Origin: CAZUWH01 sp964624075
GTDB taxonomy: Bacteria > Pseudomonadota > Alphaproteobacteria > Rhodospirillales > Rhodospirillaceae
DNA length: 58,664 nt
Reading direction: 5' to 3'
NCBI GenBank assembly: GCA_964624075.1
Contig: CAZUWH010000013.1
Coordinates: forward strand, 1-58,664
The notes beneath the pieces were generated by a model that saw only the letters and a program-made list of their open reading frames with translations, was not told where the DNA came from and made no database searches. Position numbers and translations under genes: made by a program. Positions 9,183 through 17,870 of the stretch are shown one piece after another (the first letter of the stretch is position 1; each line of letters opens with the position of its first letter).

Positions 9183-9851
9183 TCACGTCTCACCACAGGC
9201 GATCCTGACCTCCTTCAGCTGCGACAGAAGCAATCCCTTACACGGGGAGAAAGAACCATCGAAGGCAGCCGAACCGATGGTGAAGGCATCCGCCCCGGCC
9301 TCGGCGAGCGCATGGATCCGTTCGGGCGTATTGACACTCCCTGCCACCACGAGCCTGCCACCATCCAGGGTCTGACGCGCTGCACGTACCAGCGCAAGCG
9401 GATCCGCCTCTGTCGCTCGGTAGGCTAGCAGATCGACCCCCGCGCAACCGGACTGGCGCATGCGCCGACAATCGGCAGCGATGTCGCTGGGCGAGCCGGC
9501 CAGCCGGGTCGGATGACCGACCGGACGGCCAGGAAAGGGGAGGTATTCTACTCCGGCCAGCCGGGTCAGGGCAAATGCAACGTCCTGTCCCCCCATGACC
9601 CGATCCACACCGATTCTGGTGGCCATGGTAATGGAGTCACGCACCGATTCAGGAGAAGTGCTCACCACTTCGAGATACGATATTGCTCCCATGCCACGAA
9701 TTCGACGCGCCAGGGCTTGCAGGATCTCGTATGCCACACCGATATCCTTGAAGCCGATATGGCGCATGCCCAAAGGCATGATCAGATCCAGCACCTCCAG
9801 GCAATCCTCAACCGTCTGGTCATTACGAGTCAGCATGAAAATGAAGTCCAT
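9183..9851 (-). CDS. TIM-barrel phosphate-binding protein, unknown substrate
   Basis: The protein is 222 residues from ATG 9851, chosen because a GGGGGGAGGC ribosome site sits just upstream. The reading frame extends further 5' but without family-like sequence. It starts with MDFIFMLTRNDQTVEDCLEV. Near the C-terminus are RLVVAGSVNTPERIHALAEAGADAFTIGSAAF, the glycine-rich strand-loop pair that binds phosphate in ribulose-phosphate-type barrels such as HisA and TrpF. Such proteins are sometimes annotated as 4-hydroxythreonine-4-phosphate dehydrogenase, but none of the PdxA metal-site motifs is visible, so I would not use that name. Neighbours give no hint. It looks intact and cytoplasmic. Confidence 0.75.
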   Translation of the reverse strand: MDFIFMLTRNDQTVEDCLEVLDLIMPLGMRHIGFKDIGVAYEILQALARRIRGMGAISYLEVVSTSPESVRDSITMATRIGVDRVMGGQDVAFALTRLAGVEYLPFPGRPVGHPTRLAGSPSDIAADCRRMRQSGCAGVDLLAYRATEADPLALVRAARQTLDGGRLVVAGSVNTPERIHALAEAGADAFTIGSAAFDGSFSPCKGLLLSQLKEVRIACGET

Positions 9852-10130
9852 CGCTGCCTCCCCCCCTTTTCCGTGGAAACATGTTTCTCCCCTGAGAGTA
9901 TGCCGCACCCCACGGCAAGAAAGCAGGTCAATCGGGGAAAAGACACAAGAGAACGTGCGAAGGGGGGCGTCTCTTGCGTTCTGCCTTGATTCGTGAGCCA
10001 AGACACGAGGGCACCGCGGTTTTTCACACACCGCACCACCTCATGACGGACTGACCCTACGAAGCGGCCAGTTTAAGAACCAGCAAAAGTTGCATGCTAT
10101 GGACGATAGCTAAGAAAGCGTGCAAACACC

Positions 10131-11282
10131 TCATGCCGAGGGTGTCGCGAAGTAGCCTTCCAGCACCCGCTGATAGATCTCGGTAAGTGCTTCCAGATCC
10201 GCCAGAAGTACCGACTCGTCGGTTTTGTGCATGGTCTGCCCGACCAGACCGAACTCGACCACCGGACAGGCATCCTTGATGAAGCGGGCATCCGAGGTCC
10301 CACCGGCGGTTGACAGAGCCGGCACGCCGCCCGTCACGGCCTGGACGGCCGCACGGATCACTTCGGTCAGAGGTCCGGGGATGGTCAGGAACGGCTCCCC
10401 GCTCACGGTGCACGACAGCGCATAGGCGCCTTTCCCCGCATCACAGCGGGACCGGATCCAGCGCTCGATCGAGTTGCCGCTGTGCAGGTCGTTGAAGCGG
10501 ATGTTGAAGGTAGCCTCAGCCGCGGCTGGAATGACGTTGGTGGCGGGATTGCCGACATCGACGCCGATAAGCGTAAGAGTCGACGGTTCGAAATGAACTG
10601 AACCGCCATCCAGGGAAGACTGGCGCAAGGCCAATAGCATATCGAGCAGGCGGTCGATGGGATTGTCGGCAAGATGGGGATAGGCGGCGTGCCCCTGCAC
10701 GCCGAACACGCGCAGATGAGCGTTGAGGCTGCCGCGCCGGCCGATCTTGATCATATCTCCCAGCCGGACGGAATTGGTGGGCTCACCCACCAAACAGGCG
10801 TCCAGGCTTTCTTCGTTGTCGCGCAACCAGGCCAGAACCTTGGCCGTCCCGTTGATGGACGGCCCTTCCTCGTCGCCGGTGACCAGGAGGCTGACCGACC
10901 CGGGCAGGCAGCCATCCCGCATCAGGATACGGGCAACCGCGGCAACGAAGCAGGCGATGGCGCCTTTCATGTCCACGGCGCCACGTCCGAACAGGCGACC
11001 GTCGATGACCGTGCCTGCGAAGGGATCCACCGTCCAGCCCTGACCGGGTGGCACCACGTCGGTATGACCGGCAAAACAGAAGTTGCGGCCTTCCATGCCC
11101 CAGCGGGCGTACAGGTTATCTACCGTAGCCGTATCGGGGGTTGAAAATGGGACCCGCCATGTCAGGAAACCCAGTTCCGTCAAGACGGCTTCCAGGATGC
11201 CAAGCACCCCGTCATCTGCCGGCGTCACGCTCCGGCAGCGAATCAGGTCTTGGGCTAGTGGCAATGGATCGGTGGGGGGCAT
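10131..11282 (-). CDS. dapE: Succinyl-diaminopimelate desuccinylase
   Basis: This 383-residue zinc aminoacylase-type enzyme removes succinate from N-succinyl-LL-2,6-diaminopimelate, giving LL-diaminopimelate for lysine and peptidoglycan. The metal ligands are in FAGHTDVVPPG (His73), GRGAVDMKG (Asp104, bridging), TGDEEGPSING (catalytic Glu138 and ligand Glu139), GEPTN and the C-terminal VGQTMHKTDE. The length is usual for DapE. The start at ATG 11282 gives MPPTDPLPLAQDLIRC, in line with the family. An open extension upstream is not family-like. It follows dapD on the same strand by 139 bases, so the two steps of the succinylase branch are probably co-transcribed. Confidence 0.95.
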   Translation of the reverse strand: MPPTDPLPLAQDLIRCRSVTPADDGVLGILEAVLTELGFLTWRVPFSTPDTATVDNLYARWGMEGRNFCFAGHTDVVPPGQGWTVDPFAGTVIDGRLFGRGAVDMKGAIACFVAAVARILMRDGCLPGSVSLLVTGDEEGPSINGTAKVLAWLRDNEESLDACLVGEPTNSVRLGDMIKIGRRGSLNAHLRVFGVQGHAAYPHLADNPIDRLLDMLLALRQSSLDGGSVHFEPSTLTLIGVDVGNPATNVIPAAAEATFNIRFNDLHSGNSIERWIRSRCDAGKGAYALSCTVSGEPFLTIPGPLTEVIRAAVQAVTGGVPALSTAGGTSDARFIKDACPVVEFGLVGQTMHKTDESVLLADLEALTEIYQRVLEGYFATPSA

Positions 11283-11421
11283 CGCTGTTTCGTTCTTTCT
11301 GAGGTCCGTCAACGACACTCTTGCCGAAGTCACACCCCCTGGGGGATCGCCGAAAGGCATTGCGGAGAGGGGAGATGAGAACGTCTTCTCGCCGCTTTTT
11401 TCTTGCGCCCAGGCTATGCGC

Positions 11422-12279
11422 CTATGCTCGCAGGAGCTCGTTGATGGAAACCCGGGCACGGGTTTTTTCATCCACCCGCTTGACAATGACGGCGCAATAG
11501 AGGCCTGGCCCAGGCGAACCGTCCGGCAGAGGCTTGCCCGGCATGGTCCCCGACACCACGACCGACCACGCCGGCACCCGCCCATACAGTACTACCCCAC
11601 TCTCGCGATCGACAATACGGGTCGAAGCCCCGAGATAGACTCCCATCGACAGGACCGCCCCCCGCTCGACGATCACCCCTTCGGCAACCTCAGCCCGGGC
11701 GCCGATGAAGCAGTCATCCTCGATGACGACGGGATTGGTCTGCAAGGGCTCCAGCACGCCGCCGATTCCAGCTCCGCCCGAGATGTGCACATTGCGGCCA
11801 ATCTGAGCACAGCTCCCCACCGTGGCCCAGGTGTCGATCATGGTCCCGCTTTCCACCCGCGCGCCTACGTTGATGAAGCAGGGCATTAGGATCACGCCCG
11901 GCGCCACATAGGCCGATCGACGCACGAACGAACCTGGCAAGGCCCGGATACCAGCGGCGCACAACCGGTCCTCCCCCCAGCCCGCGAACTTGGGAGGAAC
12001 CTTATCGTACCAGGCATATTCCCCCGTGGCAGGGTGCCGCGGACCACCTGGCAAGGACACATTGTCATTGAGGCGGAACGACAGCAACACCGCCTTCTTG
12101 AGCCACTGGTGCACCACCCAGCCTTCGCCCTGCTTCGCAGCGACACGGACGGCGCCGGAGTCGAGGGCCTCCAGGGCCTCCTCGACCGCATCGCGAACCG
12201 CGCCGGTGGTCGCAGGAGAGATCTGGTCACGCACTTCCCATGCCGTGTCGATGACGGCGTGGAGACGTTCTGCATTCAT
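11422..12279 (-). CDS. dapD: Tetrahydrodipicolinate N-succinyltransferase
   Basis: The 285-residue enzyme transfers succinyl from succinyl-CoA to tetrahydrodipicolinate, the first step of the succinylase branch of diaminopimelate synthesis. It has an N-terminal helical part (AWEVRDQISPATTG), the substrate-binding RRSAYVAPGVILMPCFINVGA, and a left-handed beta helix of hexapeptide repeats (IGRNVHISGGAGIGGVLEP, IEDDCFIGARAEVAEG). The end KRVDEKTRARVSINELLRA is family-typical. I chose ATG 12279 by homology; an in-frame ATG at 12315 and a GTG at 12342 are possible but add non-family sequence. It stops with TAG. The 336-base region up to cnoX on the other strand (12280-12615) should hold divergent promoters; I see no other gene there. 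Confidence 0.95.
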   Translation of the reverse strand: MNAERLHAVIDTAWEVRDQISPATTGAVRDAVEEALEALDSGAVRVAAKQGEGWVVHQWLKKAVLLSFRLNDNVSLPGGPRHPATGEYAWYDKVPPKFAGWGEDRLCAAGIRALPGSFVRRSAYVAPGVILMPCFINVGARVESGTMIDTWATVGSCAQIGRNVHISGGAGIGGVLEPLQTNPVVIEDDCFIGARAEVAEGVIVERGAVLSMGVYLGASTRIVDRESGVVLYGRVPAWSVVVSGTMPGKPLPDGSPGPGLYCAVIVKRVDEKTRARVSINELLRA

Positions 12280-12615
12280 GATGGACAATCCGATTGTCTT
12301 CGTTGACAGTACCATAACCGGCTTGGAGGGGGAGTCAACCACTCCTGATAAAGGCGCACGGGGCTACAGGGAGAATCTTCCCAGCAGTGCTAGCAGAGGC
12401 TGACCGGAAACGATACGATGGGCTTTCAGGATCCGCTTTGGAAGTTCCCCTCCCCACGCCCTTTCCCGGGTATGGTGAGAGGCGGAAAGGAGCGTTCTGT
12501 CGCTCTTGCCAACAGACGTTGCGCGAGCCATGTAATGGGCACGAGAGACGCGAGGAATGCAGTGCAGTCTGTCTGTCGAGAGTCGAATGGTATTGAGAAA
12601 CAGGAACAGGGGACA

Positions 12616-13554
12616 ATGGAGTTCATCCGTAAAGAGGGGGGAACCGGCAACAAGGGTAGCAGACCCACCGGAGGAGGGACGGGTTCAGACAGTCTGATCA
12701 AGGCCTCTGACACCACCAATTTCATGGCCGATGTGATCGAAGCGTCGCGACGGGTACCGGTTATCGTTGATTTGTGGGCTCCCTGGTGCGGTCCATGCCG
12801 CACGCTGGGGCCGATGCTGGAAAAACTGGTCCGCCAGGGCGGTGGCAGCATCTGCATGGTCAAGATCAACGTGGACGAAAACCAGAAGTTGGCTACTCAA
12901 CTAGGCGTGTCATCCATTCCGGCCGTCTTCGCCTTTAGGAATGGCGCTCTGGTCGACGGTTTCGTTGGTGCCCTACCGGAAAGTCAGATCAAGGCCTTCA
13001 TCGCCCGCATCACAGAAGGAAGCATCAATCCCATCGACAGGCTTCTGGCCGAAGCTAGGACTCTGTTTGAACGGGGCGATCACAGGGAAGCTGAGAAACT
13101 CTACCGCCAGTGCATGGAGCAGGACCGGATAAACCCGGAGGCTGTAGCCGGTGTGATGGAGTGCCGCCTCGTCCATGGTGACACAAAAACCGTCACGGAA
13201 ATGTTGAAACAGCTTCCCGCCAATCTCCTGACCAAAAGCGAAATCGTGGCTATCAAGACCCGGCTGGAACTGGCTGCCGAAGCCATGACCGGGAAGGAAC
13301 TGCGCACGCTGCAAAAAGTGGTCGAAACCAATCCGGACGACCATCAGGCCCGTTACGATCTAGCTATGGCTTGCTATGTGGCCGGTGATCGTCGGAGGGC
13401 AGTGGAGGAGCTGCTGGAAATCATGCGGCGCAACCGGTCGTGGAACGATGATGGGGCCCGCCGGCAGCTTGTCAGGTTGTTTGAGGCCTTTGGGCCAACC
13501 GATCCGTTGACGGTACAATCTCGGCGACGCCTGTCGTCGATCATGTTCTCGTAG
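12616..13554 (+). CDS. CnoX/YbbN-like chaperedoxin (thioredoxin + TPR)
   Basis: The 312-residue protein has a thioredoxin domain at about 25-130 with active site WAPWCGPC (Cys58 and Cys61) and the cis-proline region GVSSIPAVFAF. A TPR-like helical domain follows (about 135-312). This is the CnoX architecture. In E. coli CnoX the active site lacks the first cysteine, while several alphaproteobacterial members keep CXXC and so should also be redox active. CnoX proteins protect substrates from aggregation during oxidative stress and hand them to GroEL/DnaK. Start ATG 12616 was chosen for its AGGGGAC site and because upstream frame sequence is not family-like. It leads a cluster with the next three genes. 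Confidence 0.85.
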   Translation: MEFIRKEGGTGNKGSRPTGGGTGSDSLIKASDTTNFMADVIEASRRVPVIVDLWAPWCGPCRTLGPMLEKLVRQGGGSICMVKINVDENQKLATQLGVSSIPAVFAFRNGALVDGFVGALPESQIKAFIARITEGSINPIDRLLAEARTLFERGDHREAEKLYRQCMEQDRINPEAVAGVMECRLVHGDTKTVTEMLKQLPANLLTKSEIVAIKTRLELAAEAMTGKELRTLQKVVETNPDDHQARYDLAMACYVAGDRRRAVEELLEIMRRNRSWNDDGARRQLVRLFEAFGPTDPLTVQSRRRLSSIMFS

Positions 13555-13574
13555 GTTAGGAGCGGTTGAGCGTT

Positions 13575-14267
13575 ATGAGCGGGGAACCTTTCGAGATAGC
13601 CTTTGCAGCCTTGCCACGGCGCACTGTCATCTTCCCTCTTGCAGGCGTCCTGCTGTTGCCGGGCGGGCGGTTGCCGCTCAACGTGTTCGAACCGCGCTAT
13701 CTGACTATGACCCTGGATGCACTCGGAAGTGGGCGGATGATCGGCATGGTGCAACCTCGGCCGGAAAAAAGAGGAACCCAGGGAATCGAAGACAGCAGGG
13801 TAGAGACATTGCCCAGGGTTTACGATCAGGGCTGCATCGGCCGCATTGTCTCCTTCAATGAAACGGAAGATGGCCGGCTGCTCATTACACTGGTTGGAGT
13901 ATGTCGCTTCCGCATCCAGCGTGAGCTGGCCGTGGCTCCTGGCGGCTACCGGCAGGTGGAAGTGGATTACGACCCCTTCCAGGCGGACATGGAAGAACCG
14001 GCCAGAACGACGGCCATCGATCGCAAGCGGCTTCTGACTTGCCTGAAACCCTATTTCACCCAGCACCATATTACCCTGAACTGGAAAATTCTGGATGGTT
14101 TCTCGGATATCGCACTGGTCACGGCGATTGCCATGCTTTGCCCGTTCGATGTACGGGAGAAGCAGGCCCTTTTGGAGGTGCCGACGGTTGAAGAACGATG
14201 GCAATTACTCATTGCCTTGATTGAGATGGACCTTCTCCACGCCGGTGGCGGAGGTACTACGCAATAG
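13575..14267 (+). CDS. Lon N-terminal-like (LonN, COG2802) protein
   Basis: The 230-residue protein matches the substrate-binding N domain of Lon proteases without ATPase or protease domains. It shows RTVIFPLAGVLLLPGGRLPLNVFEPRY at 15-45 and GCIGRIVSFNETEDGRLLITLVGVCRFRI. The C-terminal helical part ends before a Gly-rich tail. The ATG at 13575 is placed 11 bases from AGGAG; a TTG at 13566 is too close to that site. Stand-alone LonN proteins have no proven function; their steady place beside CnoX and Trm112-like genes in alphaproteobacteria suggests a link to protein quality control (inference). Confidence 0.88.
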   Translation: MSGEPFEIAFAALPRRTVIFPLAGVLLLPGGRLPLNVFEPRYLTMTLDALGSGRMIGMVQPRPEKRGTQGIEDSRVETLPRVYDQGCIGRIVSFNETEDGRLLITLVGVCRFRIQRELAVAPGGYRQVEVDYDPFQADMEEPARTTAIDRKRLLTCLKPYFTQHHITLNWKILDGFSDIALVTAIAMLCPFDVREKQALLEVPTVEERWQLLIALIEMDLLHAGGGGTTQ

Positions 14268-14294
14268 TGAACGGCAGAAAAAAGGAAAAAGCCA

Positions 14295-14501
14295 ATGCGT
14301 GAGACTAAGGCTGGCATTGATCCCAGGTTGCTGGAACTCCTGGTTTGTCCCCAAGTCCGTACGCCTGGTTCGTTGCGTTATGATCCGGAGGCACAGGAGC
14401 TCATCAGCGATCAGGCCGGTCTTGCCTATCCGATTCGGGATGGCATCCCGATCATGCTGGTGTCCGAGGCCCGTCGTCTTGAACCGGAGGTCTACCGATG
14501 A
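14295..14501 (+). CDS. Trm112/YcaR-family small protein
   Basis: The 68-residue protein carries LLELLVCPQVRTPGSLRYD and GLAYPIRDGIPIMLVSEARRL, the Trm112-like fold with its single retained CP knuckle. Eukaryotic Trm112 activates methyltransferases. The bacterial role is not settled, though it is often called a methyltransferase partner. An AAGGA-rich site precedes ATG. Its stop overlaps the next start by four bases (ATGA), so translation of the two is coupled. Confidence 0.88.
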   Translation: MRETKAGIDPRLLELLVCPQVRTPGSLRYDPEAQELISDQAGLAYPIRDGIPIMLVSEARRLEPEVYR

Positions 14502-14896
14502 CTGTTGCGTCATTGTCGTTTGGCACCCGCCACTGGCCGACTGAACTCCGCCTGAAAAAGGCTGAAAAGATGCTGGAAGTCGACTTCGATGATGGCCGTA
14601 CCTTCGCTCTACCGGCCGAACTTCTACGAGTCGAAAGTCCATCGGCAGAAGTGCAAGGCCACAGCATCGACGAGAAGAAGGTCATTGACGGCTGTCGTGA
14701 TGTTGGCATTACTGCCATCCAGCCAGTGGGTAACTATGCCATTGCGATCGTCTTTGACGACATGCATGACACCGGTATCTATTCATGGGACTATCTCTAT
14801 GACCTGGGAGAGAATCGGGAACGTTTCTGGCAGGACTACATCGCCAACCTGGCGCGTCTGGGATTGAGTCGCGGTAAATCCTTTCCTGCCGCATGA
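14498..14896 (+). CDS. DUF971 domain protein
   Basis: The 132-residue protein has a DUF971 domain (gamma-butyrobetaine hydroxylase N-terminal type): WPTELRLKKAEKMLEVDFDDG, FALPAELLRVESPSAEVQGH, and the closing NYAIAIVFDDMHDTGIYSWDYLYDLG. In other proteins this domain binds zinc in front of a hydroxylase or is fused to Mrp/ApbC iron-sulfur carriers. Alone, its role is unknown. It ends the cnoX cluster. Confidence 0.88.
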   Translation: MTVASLSFGTRHWPTELRLKKAEKMLEVDFDDGRTFALPAELLRVESPSAEVQGHSIDEKKVIDGCRDVGITAIQPVGNYAIAIVFDDMHDTGIYSWDYLYDLGENRERFWQDYIANLARLGLSRGKSFPAA

Positions 14897-15054
14897 GAAA
14901 GGGGCGGAAATACGACAAGAAAAGGAGCCGCCTTCCTGCAAATCGAAGGCAACGCAGTGGAATGCCGTCGGGTACAGATCCCGGTTTGCATGCGATGACT
15001 CCCCATCACCACGGTGACGTAACCTTATGATTGTGTGAACCAGGGCAACCGGAA

Positions 15055-15086
15055 AAAGCGCCGCCTGATGTTTCAAGGGGCGCTTT
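15055..15086 (-). terminator. Intrinsic terminator of the 15099-15512 gene
   Basis: Arms AAAGCGCC (15055-15062) and GGCGCTTT (15079-15086) pair around a 16-base loop. Read on the minus strand the stem ends in a short T run (GCTTTTT), 13 bases past the stop of the minus-strand gene. It may also stop readthrough of the DUF971 transcript from the other side, less strongly. Confidence 0.65.
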
Positions 15087-15098
15087 GGTCGGTGGTCA

Positions 15099-15512
15099 TC
15101 AAAGTGCGTAGGGGTGGGTCGTTCGTTCCGGACTGTCCTGTTCCGTTCCCTCCCTGTCCGGGAGCATTGGTTGCCCCGGCAGGGGGTATGTTGGGTTATC
15201 CCTTTCACCAACGAATCCATCATAAAATTGTCGCAACCATTCCATCTGCTGTTCCAACCACGGACGTGCGGCATGTAAACCTGCAACTGCTTCGCAGGTA
15301 GCGGCTTCGGTACTGCAACGAACCGTGCAGCCAACATGACTGGCACTGCCTAGTGTGTGCTGACGGGTGCAAGCCAGTTCGCATTCCTGACGGGCCAGAG
15401 CACAGACACGACCAGCTCCTTCCGCCCTGGCCCCCTCTCCTGACCGGATCAGGGTCAACATGAGACAGGCAAGAACACAACCGCGCATGCCAATGGGATG
15501 AAAGGCGCCCAT
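15099..15512 (-). CDS. Exported cysteine-rich hypothetical protein
   Basis: I do not recognise the family. The 137-residue product starts MGAFHPIGMRGCVLACLMLT, a signal-peptide-like stretch ending near GARAEG. The mature part has eight cysteines in a spaced pattern (RVCALARQECELACTRQH, HVGCTVRCSTEAATCEAV), consistent with disulfides in the periplasm, followed by WLEQQMEWLRQFYDGF. ATG 15512 was chosen to include a basic n-region; an ATG at 15488 would also leave a signal peptide. It has its own terminator and stands alone between the DUF971 cluster and a MITE. Confidence 0.6.
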   Translation of the reverse strand: MGAFHPIGMRGCVLACLMLTLIRSGEGARAEGAGRVCALARQECELACTRQHTLGSASHVGCTVRCSTEAATCEAVAGLHAARPWLEQQMEWLRQFYDGFVGERDNPTYPLPGQPMLPDREGTEQDSPERTTHPYAL

Positions 15513-15565
15513 GCCTCGAGTATACAGGGTATCGACAGCGTGTGTCACGACCGGCTTCGTTCAAA

Positions 15566-15873
15566 CAACGATTTCAAGGGAGCAAGCCCCCCTTCAGGGA
15601 AGGAGCGTGTTCCCCCCAGGAGAGCGGGGCGTCTCTTTCGGGATGAGGGCTGTCGGGAGAGGGTTGGGGGGCGCATGAAGCCTTCCGCCTGGCACTTTGC
15701 TAGCCCTCCCCCTGGAGGGAGTCTTCCCTCCAGGGGGAGGGGGGGTATGCCATGGAAGCAATGATCCACATCGCCGGGGCAGGCTTGTGTGCATAAGGCA
15801 GCCTAGAGGAGGAGGATGGTGCAGTGTGCCTCTCCTGCAAATCAGTGTCATTCCCATAATGAGAATCGCTGTC
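15566..15873 (+). mobile_element. MITE-like element, copy 1
   Basis: The element is about 308 bp, flanked by GTTCAAA (15559-15565) and GCTCAAA (15874-15880), a 7-bp target duplication with one difference. The right end CATAATGAGAATCGCTGT is shared with the copy at 27821-28140. The left end CAACGATTTCA is a degraded form of that copy's left end. The interior has a near-perfect palindrome at about 15704-15745 (CCTCCCCCTGGAGGGAGTCT and its mirror). Short frames inside are not genes. Confidence 0.75.
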
Positions 15874-16211
15874 GCTCAAACAAGACAGGGGGGAGCCACA
15901 GGCCCCCCTGGGTCTTTTGCGCTGGGGTAGTTGGATCGGCGCGCCCTGATCGTGACCGCTCAAGGTGCACGAGGTATCGGCTGTCAGGTTGGCAAAATGA
16001 TTTCCGAAGAAGTCTCACGCGAGAGATTGGCAGCCGTAATGCACGAGCACCTTGACAAGATGCTCTGTAGGGACAAAAACTTTCCCGTCCAGTCGGTCAA
16101 ACGGAAGCGTTCTAGAGAGGGCATACTATCTTTTAGATGGTGTCCAGAGGCCTCTGTTTGCAGCAGGTGGCTATTGACAGATCAATTGCTGCTACAGGTG
16201 GTGTTATCAAC

Positions 16212-16640
16212 ATGTATCTAAAGTTTATGGTGAGTGCCATGGTCAGTACGATGCAAACTGTCGAACAACCTCGTTCACTGCCGCCGATTAATACGGGTAT
16301 TGCCCGGCAGATTACCTGCCTGGCTGCTGCTTTGACAGCTGACCTGGGAGATAATTTCAGGCTTTACGATAGTACACCCGAACAGGTTGGAGCACAGATC
16401 AGGGAATTTCTTAAAATCTGTATCACCAGTGGTGCACTCGGACGGTTCTATGTACCACCAGTTGGAGATAACGTCGCCATTGATGTGATATGTCGCGCCC
16501 TTCAGACGGGGGCCAGGCTGATGAACCTAGCAATGGTTCAACATGATACAAATTCTCGGCTGTCTCTGCTTGATAATGCTGATACCAGAAATATTGATGC
16601 GCATAATTGGCCGTTGGAGGAAATCGGTGGAGCCTATTGA
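16212..16640 (+). CDS. Hypothetical protein, unrecognised
   Basis: The 142-residue frame from ATG 16212 behind GGTGG has sensible composition: GIARQITCLAAALTADLGDN, TPEQVGAQIREFLKIC, GDNVAIDVICRALQTGARLM. It is predicted soluble and helical. Base composition is more AT-rich than its neighbours, which suggests recent acquisition. The frame extends upstream to 16137 with no better start. Between it and the MITE at 15873 I see no gene. Its function is unknown, and it may be a remnant. Confidence 0.45.
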   Translation: MYLKFMVSAMVSTMQTVEQPRSLPPINTGIARQITCLAAALTADLGDNFRLYDSTPEQVGAQIREFLKICITSGALGRFYVPPVGDNVAIDVICRALQTGARLMNLAMVQHDTNSRLSLLDNADTRNIDAHNWPLEEIGGAY

Positions 16641-16810
16641 AATCATCATTTGACAAAAAACGCACAGCAGGCGCGGGGGAAACCGTATTCAGAGAGCTGT
16701 TTATATTCCCCCAAGTTGGGTCAGTGAAGTTTGCCCCCGCGTAGGCCTTTCCTTGCGCAGACAGGGGTGGGAATCTGTGACATGCTGATAAACATAGACT
16801 CCCGATTTTG

Positions 16811-17467
16811 GTAGCGATCGAGGCGGCTATGCCGTACGGTCGCGCTGACAACGGCAGCCGCAATGATCGGGGTACGTGACGTAATCAGCCCGAACCGGTG
16901 GTGGTAGCATGGGCGGAACTCGAAGCCGATTACCGGCGCATCGTCGAGACGGCACCCGGAGTGGCCAGCGTGCGTACGGTCGAGCACATGGGCACGCTGG
17001 GCACCGGAAATCATTTCATTGAGTTGTACCTTGATGAGATTGGCTGGGTGTGGGTAATGCTGCATTCGGGCTCGCGTGGTGTTGGCGACCGGATTGGCAC
17101 CGTGTTCATCGAACAGGCAAAGAAGGACATAGAGCGCCACTTCGTTCGTCTGTGCCGGACGTTGATCTTGCCTATTTCCCCGAAGGCACCGAGCACTTTG
17201 TCGCCTACGCTGCAAGGGGCAATGTCGGCAGCTTCCACCCATGCAGCCACGGTGCCGGCCGTGGCCATGGGCCGCAACAGGGCAGCCAGGCTGTTCATGG
17301 TGGAGGGCCACACGTGCGCTACTGCTCATGTCGAATGCCGCAAGGACCGCTGGTGCTAGACGGAGACGCCCGGCGCCTACAGGGACATCGACGAGGTGAT
17401 GGCGGCGCAGGCCGACCAGGTCGAGATCGGGCACACCCTGTGCCAAGTGGTGTGCGTGAAGGGGTGA
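16811..17467 (+). pseudogene. rtcB: RNA ligase RtcB, degraded
   Basis: Fragments in successive frames match RtcB, the GTP- and Mn-dependent ligase that joins 2',3'-cyclic phosphate to 5'-OH RNA ends. They are MPYGRADNGSRNDRG, then after a TGA stop (Trp expected) WAELEADYRRIVE, then HMGTLGTGNHFIELYLDE and VWVMLHSGSRGVGDRIG. After a frameshift comes LAYFPEGTEHFVAY, and the end is GAYRDIDEVMAAQ with TLCQVVCVKG. The catalytic His guanylation region between these is deleted, and the N-terminal third is missing. The gene is dead. Confidence 0.85.
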
Positions 17468-17499
17468 CCGGAACTGTCCCAGTGTGTGCGAGAAGGATG

Positions 17500-17580
17500 G
17501 AGAGATACGGCGATCCGGGCCGGAGGCGTTTGCTTATCGATCGGTTCCTGCCAGTTCGAATCTGGCCGTCCGCTAGCCGT
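17500..17580 (+). other. tRNA-like T-arm sequence after rtcB
   Basis: GCCAG-TTCGAAT-CTGGC (17550-17566) has the stem and loop of a tRNA T arm. Upstream sequence starting GGAGAGATACGGCGAT recalls the 5' half of a serine-type tRNA, but the acceptor arms do not pair and I cannot fold a full cloverleaf. It may be a relic of a tRNA or tRNA-like gene beside rtcB, or chance. Confidence 0.25.
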
Positions 17581-17668
17581 GCCCCAGATGGTCGGCGGGT
17601 TCATCGGGGGGTGTTGGCCACGTAGAAAGCGGTGGGAAGAAGCCACTGCCTACCGCCGCACCAGACAT

Positions 17669-17870
17669 CACGATCACCCTCACCCCAATCCTCTCTCTCC
17701 CCCATCCAGGGAGAGAAAGGGGGGGTCAGAGGTGTTCGCATAGCGCGGGATGCTTGTTTGGAATCGTCGATGAATGTGAGCGCCTATGCTCCCGTTACCT
17801 CCACCCCTGACCCTCCCTCATCAAGGGAGGAAAGAGGGGGTTTCAGAGGGGCCAGAATGTTTCCTTCCAC
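17669..17870. repeat. GC-rich palindromic repeats, two units
   Basis: Units at about 17669-17733 (CACCCCAATCCTCTCTCTCC and its near mirror GAGAGAAAGGGGG) and 17803-17868 (CCCTCCCTCATCAAGGGAGG followed by GAGGGGGTTTC) belong to the C-rich/G-rich repeats also seen at 53610-53880 and 58553-58664. The second unit overlaps the 3' end of the methyltransferase gene. Confidence 0.6.

Noticed and set aside
8792..9186. Minus-strand 112-codon frame and overlapping plus-strand frames before the TIM-barrel gene
   Set aside because: All frames across this stretch are open to similar lengths because of high GC, none has a ribosome site, and none resembles a protein family.
11083..11889. Long plus-strand frame opposite dapE and dapD
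   Set aside because: It is antisense to two clearly conserved enzymes and has no family-like sequence or start site.
15597..15857. Proline/serine-rich small frames inside the palindromic repeats
   Set aside because: They arise from C-rich and G-rich repeat sequence on both strands and recur with each repeat copy without a start site.
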